This document shows positions 55,579 through 64,000 of a DNA stretch of 64,000 nucleotides, piece after piece (position 1 is the first letter of the stretch; the number at the start of each line of letters is the position of its first letter). A program made the position numbers and the translations under genes. The notes beneath the pieces were generated by a model that was not told the DNA's origin, searched no databases, and was given only the letters and a program-made list of their open reading frames with translations. The stretch comes from Mycobacterium sp. HUMS_12744610 (GTDB taxonomy: Bacteria; Actinomycetota; Actinomycetes; Mycobacteriales; Mycobacteriaceae), in assembly GCF_041206865.1 (NCBI RefSeq), contig NZ_JBGEDP010000001.1, forward strand, positions 5,955,648 to 6,019,647. Reading direction: 5' to 3'.

Positions 55579-56799
55579 ATGTCGAGTCCGCGCCGCGAAG
55601 ACGGCGACGCGCTGCGCCGTGGTGACCGCAGCGCCGTCGTGACCGAGATCCGGGCCACGCTGGCTTCGCTGGGCTTGCTCGAGGATTCCGAGGACGAGCC
55701 GACGACGGGCCGGCACGTGCCCCTCGAGCTGTTCGACGCCGAGCTCGACCACGCCGTGCGTGCATTCCAGCAGCAACGCGGACTGCTGGTCGACGGCATC
55801 GTCGGCGAAGCCACTTACCGCGCCTTGAAGGAAGCCTCCTACCGGCTCGGCGCGCGCACCCTCTATCACCAATTCGGGGCCCCTCTCTACGGTGACGACG
55901 TCGCCACACTGCAGGCCCGGCTGCAAGACCTCGGCTTCTACACCGGCCTGGTGGACGGCCACTTCGGGTTGCAGACCCACAACGCGCTGATGTCGTATCA
56001 GCGGGAGTACGGCCTTGCCTCCGACGGCATTTGTGGGCCGGAAACGCTGCGCTCCTTGTACTTTCTGAGTTCGCGGGTCACGGGGGGTTCGCTGCACGCG
56101 ATCCGCGAGGAGGAACTGGTCCGGCGTTCGGGCCCCAAGCTGTCGGGTAAGCGGATCATCATCGACCCGGGCCGCGGCGGTGGCGACCACGGACTGATCT
56201 CGCAGGGTCCGTCCGGCCCCATCAGCGAAGCAGATGTGCTGTGGGACTTGGCAAGCCGACTCGAAGGGCGGATGACCGCGATCGGCATGGAGACCTTCCT
56301 GTCGCGGCCGACGAATCGCAGCCCGTCGGACGCCGAACGCGCCGCGACCGCCAACAACGTCGGTGCGGACCTGATGATCAGCCTGCGCTGCGAAAGCCAG
56401 CCCAACCCGGCCGCCAACGGTGTGGCCTCGTTCCATTTCGGGAACTCACACGGGTCGGTGTCCACCATCGGACGTAATCTGGCCGACTTCATCCAACGAG
56501 AAGTGGTGGCCCGCACGGGTTTACGCGATTGCCGCACCCATGGCAGGACGTGGGACCTGTTGCGGCTGACCAGGATGCCGACCGTGCAGGTCGACGTCGG
56601 TTACATCACCAACCCGCGCGACCGCGCCATGCTGGTGTCGACCCAGACCCGCGACGCCATCGCCGAAGGTATCCTCGCCGCGGTCAAGCGGCTCTATCTG
56701 CTCGGCAAGAACGATCGGCCCACCGGCACATTCACCTTCGCGGAGCTGCTGGCCCACGAGTTGGCCGTGGAGCGCGCGAGCCGGCTCGGTGGCTCCTAA
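55579..56799 (+). CDS. cwlM: Amidase-like regulator CwlM
   Basis: 406 aa, equal to Rv3915. Two peptidoglycan-binding-1 modules (HAVRAFQQQRGLLVDGIVG and THNALMSYQREYGLASDGIC) precede an amidase-3 fold. The zinc ligands of active amidases are altered: the DPGHGG His is Arg (IIIDPGRGGGDHG) and the SIHAN His is Arg (MISLRCES), while the Glu in SEADVLWDL remains. No signal peptide is seen. This agrees with CwlM being a cytoplasmic, non-hydrolytic protein that, when phosphorylated, activates MurA and so controls peptidoglycan precursor synthesis. It ends overlapping the convergent gene by 4 bases. Confidence 0.93.
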   Translation: MSSPRREDGDALRRGDRSAVVTEIRATLASLGLLEDSEDEPTTGRHVPLELFDAELDHAVRAFQQQRGLLVDGIVGEATYRALKEASYRLGARTLYHQFGAPLYGDDVATLQARLQDLGFYTGLVDGHFGLQTHNALMSYQREYGLASDGICGPETLRSLYFLSSRVTGGSLHAIREEELVRRSGPKLSGKRIIIDPGRGGGDHGLISQGPSGPISEADVLWDLASRLEGRMTAIGMETFLSRPTNRSPSDAERAATANNVGADLMISLRCESQPNPAANGVASFHFGNSHGSVSTIGRNLADFIQREVVARTGLRDCRTHGRTWDLLRLTRMPTVQVDVGYITNPRDRAMLVSTQTRDAIAEGILAAVKRLYLLGKNDRPTGTFTFAELLAHELAVERASRLGGS

Positions 56800-57548
56800 C
56801 CGCTTCCGCCGCCGCGCACCGAATTGGTGATCGTCGCGCCCGCCCCGACCGGCTGCTGGAGCTGAGCGCTCGCCAGGAGGCGTTCCAGCGCCGCCTCGAC
56901 CTCGGCTTTCCACCCGAGGTCCTTGTCGAGTTCGAGCCGCAGCCGCGGGAAGTACCGATGCGGAGCGACCACCACGAAGCCGGCGTCTTTCAAGAAGTCC
57001 GCGTCGATGACGCAATGCTCGACCGAGCAGTCCCCGAGGGCTTCCAGCACCGGGCGCACGTCAGCGTCGACCATTCGCGGATCCTGTAACTCCGCGGCCG
57101 CCTGCGTCCGGCCGAACGCCTCCAGCGCCCGGACACCGCGCCGGACCAACTCGTCGATCACCCCGGCGATGAGCCCGCGCGGCAGGTCGTCCGCCGCCTG
57201 TCCCGGCTCGACGCCCATCGAGGTCAACAACACCGCGTCGGCCGACACGGGTGCCGTGGGAAACCGCTGCGCGCGCGGCACCGCCCGCGGCGGGGCATAC
57301 AGGACATACCCGATGCATGGTGGCTCGGCGTCGCTGTGCTCGGCCGCAATCGGCGTCGCGATCTGACCGCAGGAGCCCCACTCCAGCATCACCATCGACA
57401 GCCAGGCTTCCTTCTCGAATTCCGGGTCGGCGAGATGCACTTGATCACCGAGCGTCCCGGGATCGACCTCCCAGAAGACACAGCGGCGCGCATGCTTGGG
57501 AAGCTGCTCGAAACCCTCGAGCCGCAGTGGCGTGATTCGAGCAGACAC
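56796..57548 (-). CDS. Conserved protein, GNAT acetyltransferase-like (Rv3916c-like)
   Basis: 250 aa from GTG 57548, opening MSARITPLRLEGFEQLPKHA and CVFWEVDPGTL, with CIGYVLYAPPRAVPRA near residue 78 and AVLLTSMGVEPGQAADDLPR near 105. The pattern of strand, loop and helix resembles GNAT acetyltransferases, but the acetyl-CoA loop is not clear. Position and length match Rv3916c. Substrate unknown. Confidence 0.8.
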   Translation of the reverse strand: MSARITPLRLEGFEQLPKHARRCVFWEVDPGTLGDQVHLADPEFEKEAWLSMVMLEWGSCGQIATPIAAEHSDAEPPCIGYVLYAPPRAVPRAQRFPTAPVSADAVLLTSMGVEPGQAADDLPRGLIAGVIDELVRRGVRALEAFGRTQAAAELQDPRMVDADVRPVLEALGDCSVEHCVIDADFLKDAGFVVVAPHRYFPRLRLELDKDLGWKAEVEAALERLLASAQLQQPVGAGATITNSVRGGGSG

Positions 57549-57761
57549 AAGCCTCCTGGCTTCCGTGCGTTACTGCAGTCATCTGCGGTCGCATGCACCG
57601 GCAACCCCTCCAGGATAGGAGAGTCGGTCACCATCGGGCCAGTATTGCGGCTATCGCCCGAGTGGCATTGGCAACACCACCCTCTGCCGCGCGGACCGGG
57701 TGCCCAGAAACCCGAAAGCGGTTGGCGTTCAAGGTGTTCGGTTGTCACGTGACCCCCGGAT

Positions 57762-57790
57762 CCGGCCGCCCCGCCTCCCGGGGCGGCCGG
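57762..57790 (-). terminator. Strong GC hairpin downstream of parAB
   Basis: CCGGCCGCCCCG (57762-57773) and its exact complement CGGGGCGGCCGG (57779-57790) form a 12-bp stem with a 5-base loop. It lies 35 bases past the parB stop in the direction of transcription. No T run follows, as is common for mycobacterial I-shaped hairpins. Likely transcription terminator for the rpmH-parB gene group. Confidence 0.6.
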
Positions 57791-57824
57791 GCGTCACAGT
57801 GACGTAATTACACCGGCGCCGGGG

Positions 57825-58808
57825 TCATGCCTCGGCGGTGGTCATCGTGTCGACGATGCGCTGCAGATCCTCCACCGAACCGAATTCCACCACGATCTTG
57901 CCCTTGCGTTTGCCGAGGCTGACCGTGACCCGGGTGTCGAAGGCGTTCGACAGCCGCTCGGCGACGTCCTGCAGCCCCGGCATCTGAATCGGCTTCCGGC
58001 GCTGCGGTGCCGGCGCGGGAGTGGCGCCCCGGTTGGCCAGGGTGACGGCCTCCTCGGTCGCCCGGACCGACAGGCCCTCGGCGACGATGCGCCCGGCCAG
58101 TTCCTCCTGCGCCTCGGCCCCGGCTTCCAGCGACAGCAACGCCCGGGCATGTCCGGCCGACAGCACCCCGGCCGCGACGCGGCGCTGCACCGCGATCGGC
58201 AGTTTGAGCAACCGGATCATGTTGGTGATCAGCGGGCGAGAGCGCCCGATGCGCGATGCCAGTTCGTCGTGGGTAACGCCGAACTCCTCGAGCAGCTGCT
58301 GGTAGGCGGCCGCCTCTTCCAACGGGTTCAACTGAACCCGGTGAATGTTTTCCAGCAGGGCGTCGCGCAGCAGGTTGTCGTCGCCGGTCTCCCGCACGAT
58401 GGCCGGGAGGGTAGCCAGGCCCGCCTCCTGCGCCGCGCGCCACCGGCGCTCCCCCATCACGATCTGATAGCGCGCTCCGCTCTGCGCCTCGGTCACCGCG
58501 CGCACCACGATCGGCTGGAGCAGGCCGAACTCCCGGATCGAGTGCACCAGTTCGGCCAGCGCCTCGTCGTCGAACACCTGCCGCGGTTGCCGGGGATTCG
58601 GCTCGATGTCGGCCGGTGAGATCTCGCGGTACACCGCGCCCATCGGGGCTGCGCCCTGCGCCGTACCGCCGATCAGGACGTCGGCTGCGGCATCGCCCAT
58701 CCGCGGTCCGAGGGTCGCGCGCCCGGTGTCGCCATCCGCGGGACCGGTCGGGATCAGCGAGGCTAGGCCTCGGCCGAGTCCGCCCTTTTTACGTACTGGC
58801 TGCGTCAT
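57825..58808 (-). CDS. parB: Chromosome partitioning protein ParB
   Basis: 327 aa DNA-binding CTPase that binds parS and loads SMC. ATG 58808, opening [20 protein letters not shown]. The CTP-binding motifs are [12 protein letters not shown] near residue 117 and [14 protein letters not shown] near 152. Next come the HTH region [20 protein letters not shown] and the C-terminal dimerisation domain with [19 protein letters not shown]. It lies 25 bases after parA; three parS sites are in the region upstream. Confidence 0.97.
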   Translation of the reverse strand: MTQPVRKKGGLGRGLASLIPTGPADGDTGRATLGPRMGDAAADVLIGGTAQGAAPMGAVYREISPADIEPNPRQPRQVFDDEALAELVHSIREFGLLQPIVVRAVTEAQSGARYQIVMGERRWRAAQEAGLATLPAIVRETGDDNLLRDALLENIHRVQLNPLEEAAAYQQLLEEFGVTHDELASRIGRSRPLITNMIRLLKLPIAVQRRVAAGVLSAGHARALLSLEAGAEAQEELAGRIVAEGLSVRATEEAVTLANRGATPAPAPQRRKPIQMPGLQDVAERLSNAFDTRVTVSLGKRKGKIVVEFGSVEDLQRIVDTMTTAEA

Positions 58809-58833
58809 GGTCGTCCCTTCACGGATGGTGTCT

Positions 58834-60623
<1,790 letters not shown>

Positions 60624-60638
60624 CTACACCGCTGTAAC

Positions 60639-61211
60639 TCAGTCGCGCAGGACCACCACACGCCGCGATGGCTCCACGCCCTCGCTCTCGCTGTGCACAC
60701 CCTCCACGGCCGCGACGGCGTCGTGGACGATCTTGCGTTCGAACGGCGTCATCGGGGACAGCTCTTCACGCTCCCCGCTGTCGCGTACCCGTCGCGCCAC
60801 CTTGTCGCCCAGCGCGGCCAATTCCTCCCGCCGCCGCCGTCGCCAGCTCGCGATATCGAGCATCAACCTGCTCCGCACACCGGTCTTCTGGTGCACCGCC
60901 AGCCGCGTGAGCTCCTGCAGCGCGTCGAGCACCTCGCCGCCGCGCCCCACCAGCTTCGTCAGGTCGTCGCTGCCGTCGATGCTTACCACCGCGCGATCAC
61001 CCTCGACGTCCAGGTCGATATCACCGTCGAAGTCCAACAGGTCCAACAGCTCTTCCAGATAGTCGCCGGCGATTTCACCCTCGGCGACCAACCGCTCCTC
61101 CAGTTCGTCGACTTCGTCGGCTCCGCCCTCCGGCGCCACCGCGTCCTCGGCGACCTCCTCGGTCGACAGTTCGACGTCTGCGTCGCGTTCCGTGGTTTCA
61201 GCGTCTGTCAT
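60639..61211 (-). CDS. khpB: RNA-binding protein KhpB (Jag/EloR)
   Basis: 190 aa. Very acidic N-terminus of about 45 residues, then a KH domain with KLVGRGGEVLDALQELTRLA near residue 85 and an R3H domain with MTPFERKIVHDAVAAVEGVH near 155. AGAGGAAAA precedes the ATG at 61211. It sits between yidC and rsmG as in most Gram-positives. KhpB binds RNA and is linked to cell-wall and division control; Rv3920c is the M. tuberculosis counterpart. Confidence 0.93.
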   Translation of the reverse strand: MTDAETTERDADVELSTEEVAEDAVAPEGGADEVDELEERLVAEGEIAGDYLEELLDLLDFDGDIDLDVEGDRAVVSIDGSDDLTKLVGRGGEVLDALQELTRLAVHQKTGVRSRLMLDIASWRRRRREELAALGDKVARRVRDSGEREELSPMTPFERKIVHDAVAAVEGVHSESEGVEPSRRVVVLRD

Positions 61212-61295
61212 GTGTTTTCCTCTTCCTCGTTCACGGGTGCCGGGCTCGTCCGGGGCGGCCCTCCGAGGCGGTCCCTCACAGCCGCGGCACCCTCG

Positions 61296-62426
61296 TCAAC
61301 GTTTGCGCCTTTTCGGCCGTGCTCCGGGCCGGGGCGGTCGATTGGTCGGGCCGTCACTCACCCCGGCCCCACTCGGCTTCCCTGCCGCGCCGTCGTCGGA
61401 CTTCGAGTCGGCCTCGCGTCGGCCCTCATCGTCACCGCCCGCCGCCGTTCCCGAATCCGCGGCGTCCTCGCCGACCGCCGCCGAACCGTTGGCGCTCTGC
61501 GGCCTGGGGTTGCGCTTCGGTTTGGCACCCGGCGCCGGCGCGTTGGCCGCCCGCCGCTCGATGGCTTCCTGCTTCTTGGCCTCTTCTTCTTTCTCGATCA
61601 TTCCGAACACGACGTGTTGCTGACCGAAGGTCCAGATGTTGTTGGAGAACCAGTACAGGATGATCGCGAGCGGCAGGAAGGGCCCACCGACGACCACGCC
61701 CAGCGGGAAGACATACAGCGCCAGCTTGTTCATCATCGCGGTCTGCGGGTTGGCCGCCGCTTCAGCACTCTGCCTCGCGATCGAGGCCCGGCTATTGAAG
61801 AACGTCGCGACGCCGGCGAGGATCATCACCGGCGCACCGACCAGAATCACCGCCGGGCGGCTGAAATCGATGAAGGCGTCCAACCCCGACCGCTGCGTCA
61901 TGGTGGCGCCGATAGGCGCACCGAACAGGTTCGCGTCCAGGAAGTGGCCGACGTCCGCCGCGCTGAACATGTAGTTGCCCGTCATGCGGTTCTGCATCAC
62001 CGACAGGTGCGGTTGGCCGAACCCACCCGTGGTGCGGTTGAACGACCGCAGCACGTGATACAGCCCAAGAAACACCGGGATCTGCGCCAGCATCGGCAGG
62101 CACCCCAGGATCGGGTTGAACCCGTGCTCGCGTTGCAGCTTCTGCATCTCGAGCGCCATCCGCTGGCGGTCCTTGCCGTACTTCTTCTGCAGCGCCTTGA
62201 TCTGTGGCTGCAGTTCCTGCATCTGCCGGGTGGTGCGGATCTGGCGCACGAAGGGCTTATAGAGCAGCGCGCGCAACGTGAACACCAGGAACATCACGGA
62301 CAGGGCCCAGGCGAAGAAGTTCGACGGCCCCAACGCAGCCGCGAACAGCTTGTACCAGACCCACATGATCCACGACACCGGGTAGTAGACGAAGTCGAGG
62401 CTGAAGAAGTCAAACAAAACTGTCAC
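61296..62426 (-). CDS. yidC: Membrane protein insertase YidC
   Basis: 376 aa Oxa1/YidC insertase. Helix [20 protein letters not shown] carries the conserved Arg in the membrane groove. Next come a basic cytoplasmic helical hairpin ([32 protein letters not shown]), then [20 protein letters not shown] and [21 protein letters not shown] 90-residue charged, low-complexity tail ends [14 protein letters not shown] 62426 lies inside the end of yidD. Confidence 0.96.
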   Translation of the reverse strand: MTVLFDFFSLDFVYYPVSWIMWVWYKLFAAALGPSNFFAWALSVMFLVFTLRALLYKPFVRQIRTTRQMQELQPQIKALQKKYGKDRQRMALEMQKLQREHGFNPILGCLPMLAQIPVFLGLYHVLRSFNRTTGGFGQPHLSVMQNRMTGNYMFSAADVGHFLDANLFGAPIGATMTQRSGLDAFIDFSRPAVILVGAPVMILAGVATFFNSRASIARQSAEAAANPQTAMMNKLALYVFPLGVVVGGPFLPLAIILYWFSNNIWTFGQQHVVFGMIEKEEEAKKQEAIERRAANAPAPGAKPKRNPRPQSANGSAAVGEDAADSGTAAGGDDEGRREADSKSDDGAAGKPSGAGVSDGPTNRPPRPGARPKRRKR

Positions 62427-62748
62427 TCTCCCGTTGCATCACTGCGACATCCGAGACGGCGTCGGCCGCCGGTCGGCGCTCGCATCGCTCCGGTATCGGA
62501 TCCCAACCACCCCGATGCCATGGTCCACATTTGGCGAGCCTGGCCACCGCCAGCCAACTCCCCCGGATCAGTCCGTATTCGGTCAGGGCATCGACCGCGT
62601 ACTGGCTGCACGTCGGCACGAACCGGCACGTCGCCGGGCGCAGCGGGGACACCATGTGCCGGTACAACTGGATCAGGAAAACCAGTGCGTGCACGGCGAT
62701 TTTGCCTGCCCCACCAGCGGTCCCGCGCGAGCGCGCCCACAGGCTCAC
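62410..62748 (-). CDS. yidD: Membrane protein insertion efficiency factor YidD
   Basis: 112 aa protein with the YidD signature [19 protein letters not shown] near residue 42 and [12 protein letters not shown] near 75, preceded by an amphipathic helix [23 protein letters not shown] 62748 overlaps the rnpA stop by 4 bases, and its own end overlaps the yidC start by 17 bases. Aids YidC-dependent insertion. Confidence 0.95.
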   Translation of the reverse strand: MSLWARSRGTAGGAGKIAVHALVFLIQLYRHMVSPLRPATCRFVPTCSQYAVDALTEYGLIRGSWLAVARLAKCGPWHRGGWDPIPERCERRPAADAVSDVAVMQRESDSFV

Positions 62749-63104
62749 CGGTCCGCGCCCGCCCGCCGCGCCGAGCGCCGCAACCCCCGTCGCAGCTGCT
62801 GCTCCAACCGCGCCGACGAAACCTGCCGGCTACTCGGCAACGCACGGATGACCAGCCGGTCGGACGGGTCGAGATCTTCCAGCACCGCGCGCGCGACATG
62901 GCGTAGCCGGCGCGCGACCCGATGCCGGTCGACGGCCGAGCCCACCGACTTGGCCACGATCAACCCCACCTGCGGGCCGGCGCCATCCTGCTCGGGTACC
63001 CGCCGCATGTGCACGACAACGTCGGGCTGTGCGATGCGCGTTCCGTACTTCACCGTCGCACCGAACTCCGATGACCGCCTCATGCGGTTGCGTGCGGGAA
63101 GCAC
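62745..63104 (-). CDS. rnpA: Ribonuclease P protein component
   Basis: 119 aa basic protein that binds the RNase P RNA for tRNA 5' processing. GTG 63104, opening [20 protein letters not shown]; the RNR-type motif [17 protein letters not shown] is near residue 53, with His in place of the usual Asn. It follows rpmH by 24 bases. Confidence 0.96.
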   Translation of the reverse strand: MLPARNRMRRSSEFGATVKYGTRIAQPDVVVHMRRVPEQDGAGPQVGLIVAKSVGSAVDRHRVARRLRHVARAVLEDLDPSDRLVIRALPSSRQVSSARLEQQLRRGLRRSARRAGADR

Positions 63105-63128
63105 CGCCAGAAAACCTATCGCTGAAGA

Positions 63129-63272
63129 TCAGGCAGAGAGAGCGCGGCGCCCCTTACGGCGCCGGTTGGCCACAATCCCGCGTCCCGCGCGGGTGCGCAT
63201 CCGCAACCGGAAGCCGTGCACGCGGGCGCGGCGGCGGTTATTCGGCTGGAAGGTCCGCTTGCCCTTGGCCAC
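63129..63272 (-). CDS. rpmH: 50S ribosomal protein L34
   Basis: 47 aa, starting at GTG 63272 with GAGGAGAA upstream and ending at TGA 63129-63131. Sequence [20 protein letters not shown], then [20 protein letters not shown] and ALSA is the full L34 pattern. First gene of the rpmH-rnpA-yidD-yidC-khpB-rsmG-parA-parB group. Confidence 0.97.
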   Translation of the reverse strand: MAKGKRTFQPNNRRRARVHGFRLRMRTRAGRGIVANRRRKGRRALSA

Positions 63273-63853
63273 GGCGTTCTCCTCGTTGTATCTCGGTCCA
63301 CGTGACCCGGGCCGTCCGCCCGTGAAGCGTCGTCACGACCACGGTCGGCGGTGGGCCTTGCTACTGGCCGGCGCGGTCCCCATACGACTTGGGTCGCAGC
63401 CGTATCGCCGACTTCCGGGCGACTGTTTGAGGGTACTGACGAGCCATCCCCGGGTCAAACCTGGCCTGCGCCAACCCTGGCGAGTGAATCGGAGCTTGCC
63501 CGTCGCCGAAGCTTTCCGAAGACGGCGACCGTACAGCGCGAACGGCCCGACCGAGCCTAAACCAGGCAACTGGAATACAGCAGAACGGTTGGCAGCCGCA
63601 CAGAAAACTGTTAGCTTCTTGCAATGCCGTGCCAGACTCGGACGGCGGCCGACAACGAAGCGAGGATGGCGGATCGACTGGCTGCCCAGGCGGCCTCCAG
63701 GTTGTCACCAGCACGAACATTGTGAGCTGTCGCCGGTAGGCTGCGGCCCGCACTACGATCATCCTGTACACAACTGTGCATAACTATGTGGATAGTTGCT
63801 TCGTCGCCAGTGCCCCTCGACCAGGGATATGCGAGGACCAGGGAGATACGTCG
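63273..63853. promoter_or_regulatory. rpmH-dnaA divergent promoter region
   Basis: About 580 bases with no gene. It must contain the promoters of rpmH (- strand) and dnaA (+ strand). AT-rich patches are at 63600-63620 and 63765-63800. DnaA-box-like sequences lie in the second patch (listed separately). oriC itself is expected on the far side of dnaA, outside the window. Confidence 0.7.
63765..63797. promoter_or_regulatory. DnaA-box-like cluster and dyad upstream of dnaA
   Basis: TGTGCATAA (63775-63783) and TGTGGATAG (63787-63795) each differ by one base from TGTGGATAA, the complement of the DnaA box TTATCCACA. TGTACACAA (63765-63773) is a weaker match. The second box is inside a dyad, AACTAT-GTGG-ATAGTT (63782-63797). 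Placement about 60 bases before the dnaA start suggests autoregulation by DnaA. Confidence 0.5.
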
Positions 63854-64000
63854 TTGACCGATGACCCCGGTTCGACTTTCACGACAGTGTGGAGCGCGGT
63901 CGTTTCCGAACTCAACGGTGACTCCGCAGCGGACAACGCCACCGGCAACCGCTCGACGCTCGTCACTCCCCTGACCCCTCAGCAACGGGCGTGGCTGAAC
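63854..64000 (+). CDS. dnaA: Chromosomal replication initiator DnaA, N-terminal part
   Basis: The first 49 codons, cut by the window end. TTG start at 63854 with GGGAGA upstream, as in M. tuberculosis where dnaA also starts with TTG. Sequence [20 protein letters not shown] is nearly that of mycobacterial DnaA, followed by a variable linker and [12 protein letters not shown]. This is domain I, which interacts with DnaB and other DnaA molecules. Confidence 0.97.
   Translation, partial: MTDDPGSTFTTVWSAVVSELNGDSAADNATGNRSTLVTPLTPQQRAWLN

Noticed and set aside
57744..57753. Possible fourth parS (GTCACGTGAC)
   Set aside because: Only the central eight bases match parS; the outer positions differ.
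63765..63853. Origin of replication
   Set aside because: Box-like sequences are few, and in mycobacteria oriC lies between dnaA and dnaN, beyond the window end.

Overview
The window is high-GC mycobacterial chromosome running up to the replication origin. Several markers support this: mycolic-acid cyclopropane-synthase-type methyltransferase, cutinases, F420-dependent (LLM) oxidoreductases, a wax ester/diacylglycerol acyltransferase, ESX type VII secretion genes, and a right half that follows the Mycobacterium tuberculosis order Rv3894c-Rv3899c, Rv3906c-Rv3924c, dnaA. The first 49 codons of dnaA close the window on the + strand. It looks like a slow-growing non-tuberculous species; I cannot name it from sequence alone.

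Left part (1-28 kb) is accessory and metabolic. It holds a frameshifted cutinase, then a tightly overlapping operon of amidohydrolase, three-subunit molybdenum hydroxylase (CO-dehydrogenase form II type) and an OmdA-like protein. Next come a mycolic acid methyltransferase, MscS channel, YihY protein, frameshifted malQ, WS/DGAT acyltransferase, anti-sigma-type ATPase, two LLM oxidoreductases, two SDRs, a second cutinase, two methyltransferases, CtaG, and an operon SDR / DapB-like reductase / TetR. A Nudix hydrolase, TesB thioesterase, GtrA protein, VOC protein and a fused HadA-HadB dehydratase follow. Several genes here are broken by single-base frameshifts or reduced to remnants.

Centre (28-41 kb) is a partial ESX-2 region on the - strand: eccC2, eccB2, a lytic-transglycosylase-like protein, an EspJ-like protein and an EspK-like protein. 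The membrane-core genes eccD, eccE, mycP, eccA and any Esx/PE/PPE genes are absent from the window. Immediately beyond eccC2 there are remnants of a TnsA-like nuclease gene and an AlbA_2-type ATP-binding gene. The space where M. tuberculosis carries esxF-esxE-cpnT-ift is filled instead by a frameshifted membrane protein, a lipoprotein and a DUF2563 protein.

Right part (41-64 kb) is the conserved origin-proximal core: DxDGDG-repeat protein, pcnA, a secreted-toxin-like protein with two small membrane proteins (an insertion relative to M. tuberculosis), mutT4, a DUF6049-type membrane protein, murJ with pseudokinase, sigM and its anti-sigma factor, and trxB/trxC behind a SigH-type promoter. It continues with cwlM, a GNAT-like gene, parB-parA with three perfect parS sites, rsmG, khpB, yidC, yidD, rnpA and rpmH, then dnaA read divergently. 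Core genes are all intact; broken genes are confined to accessory sections.
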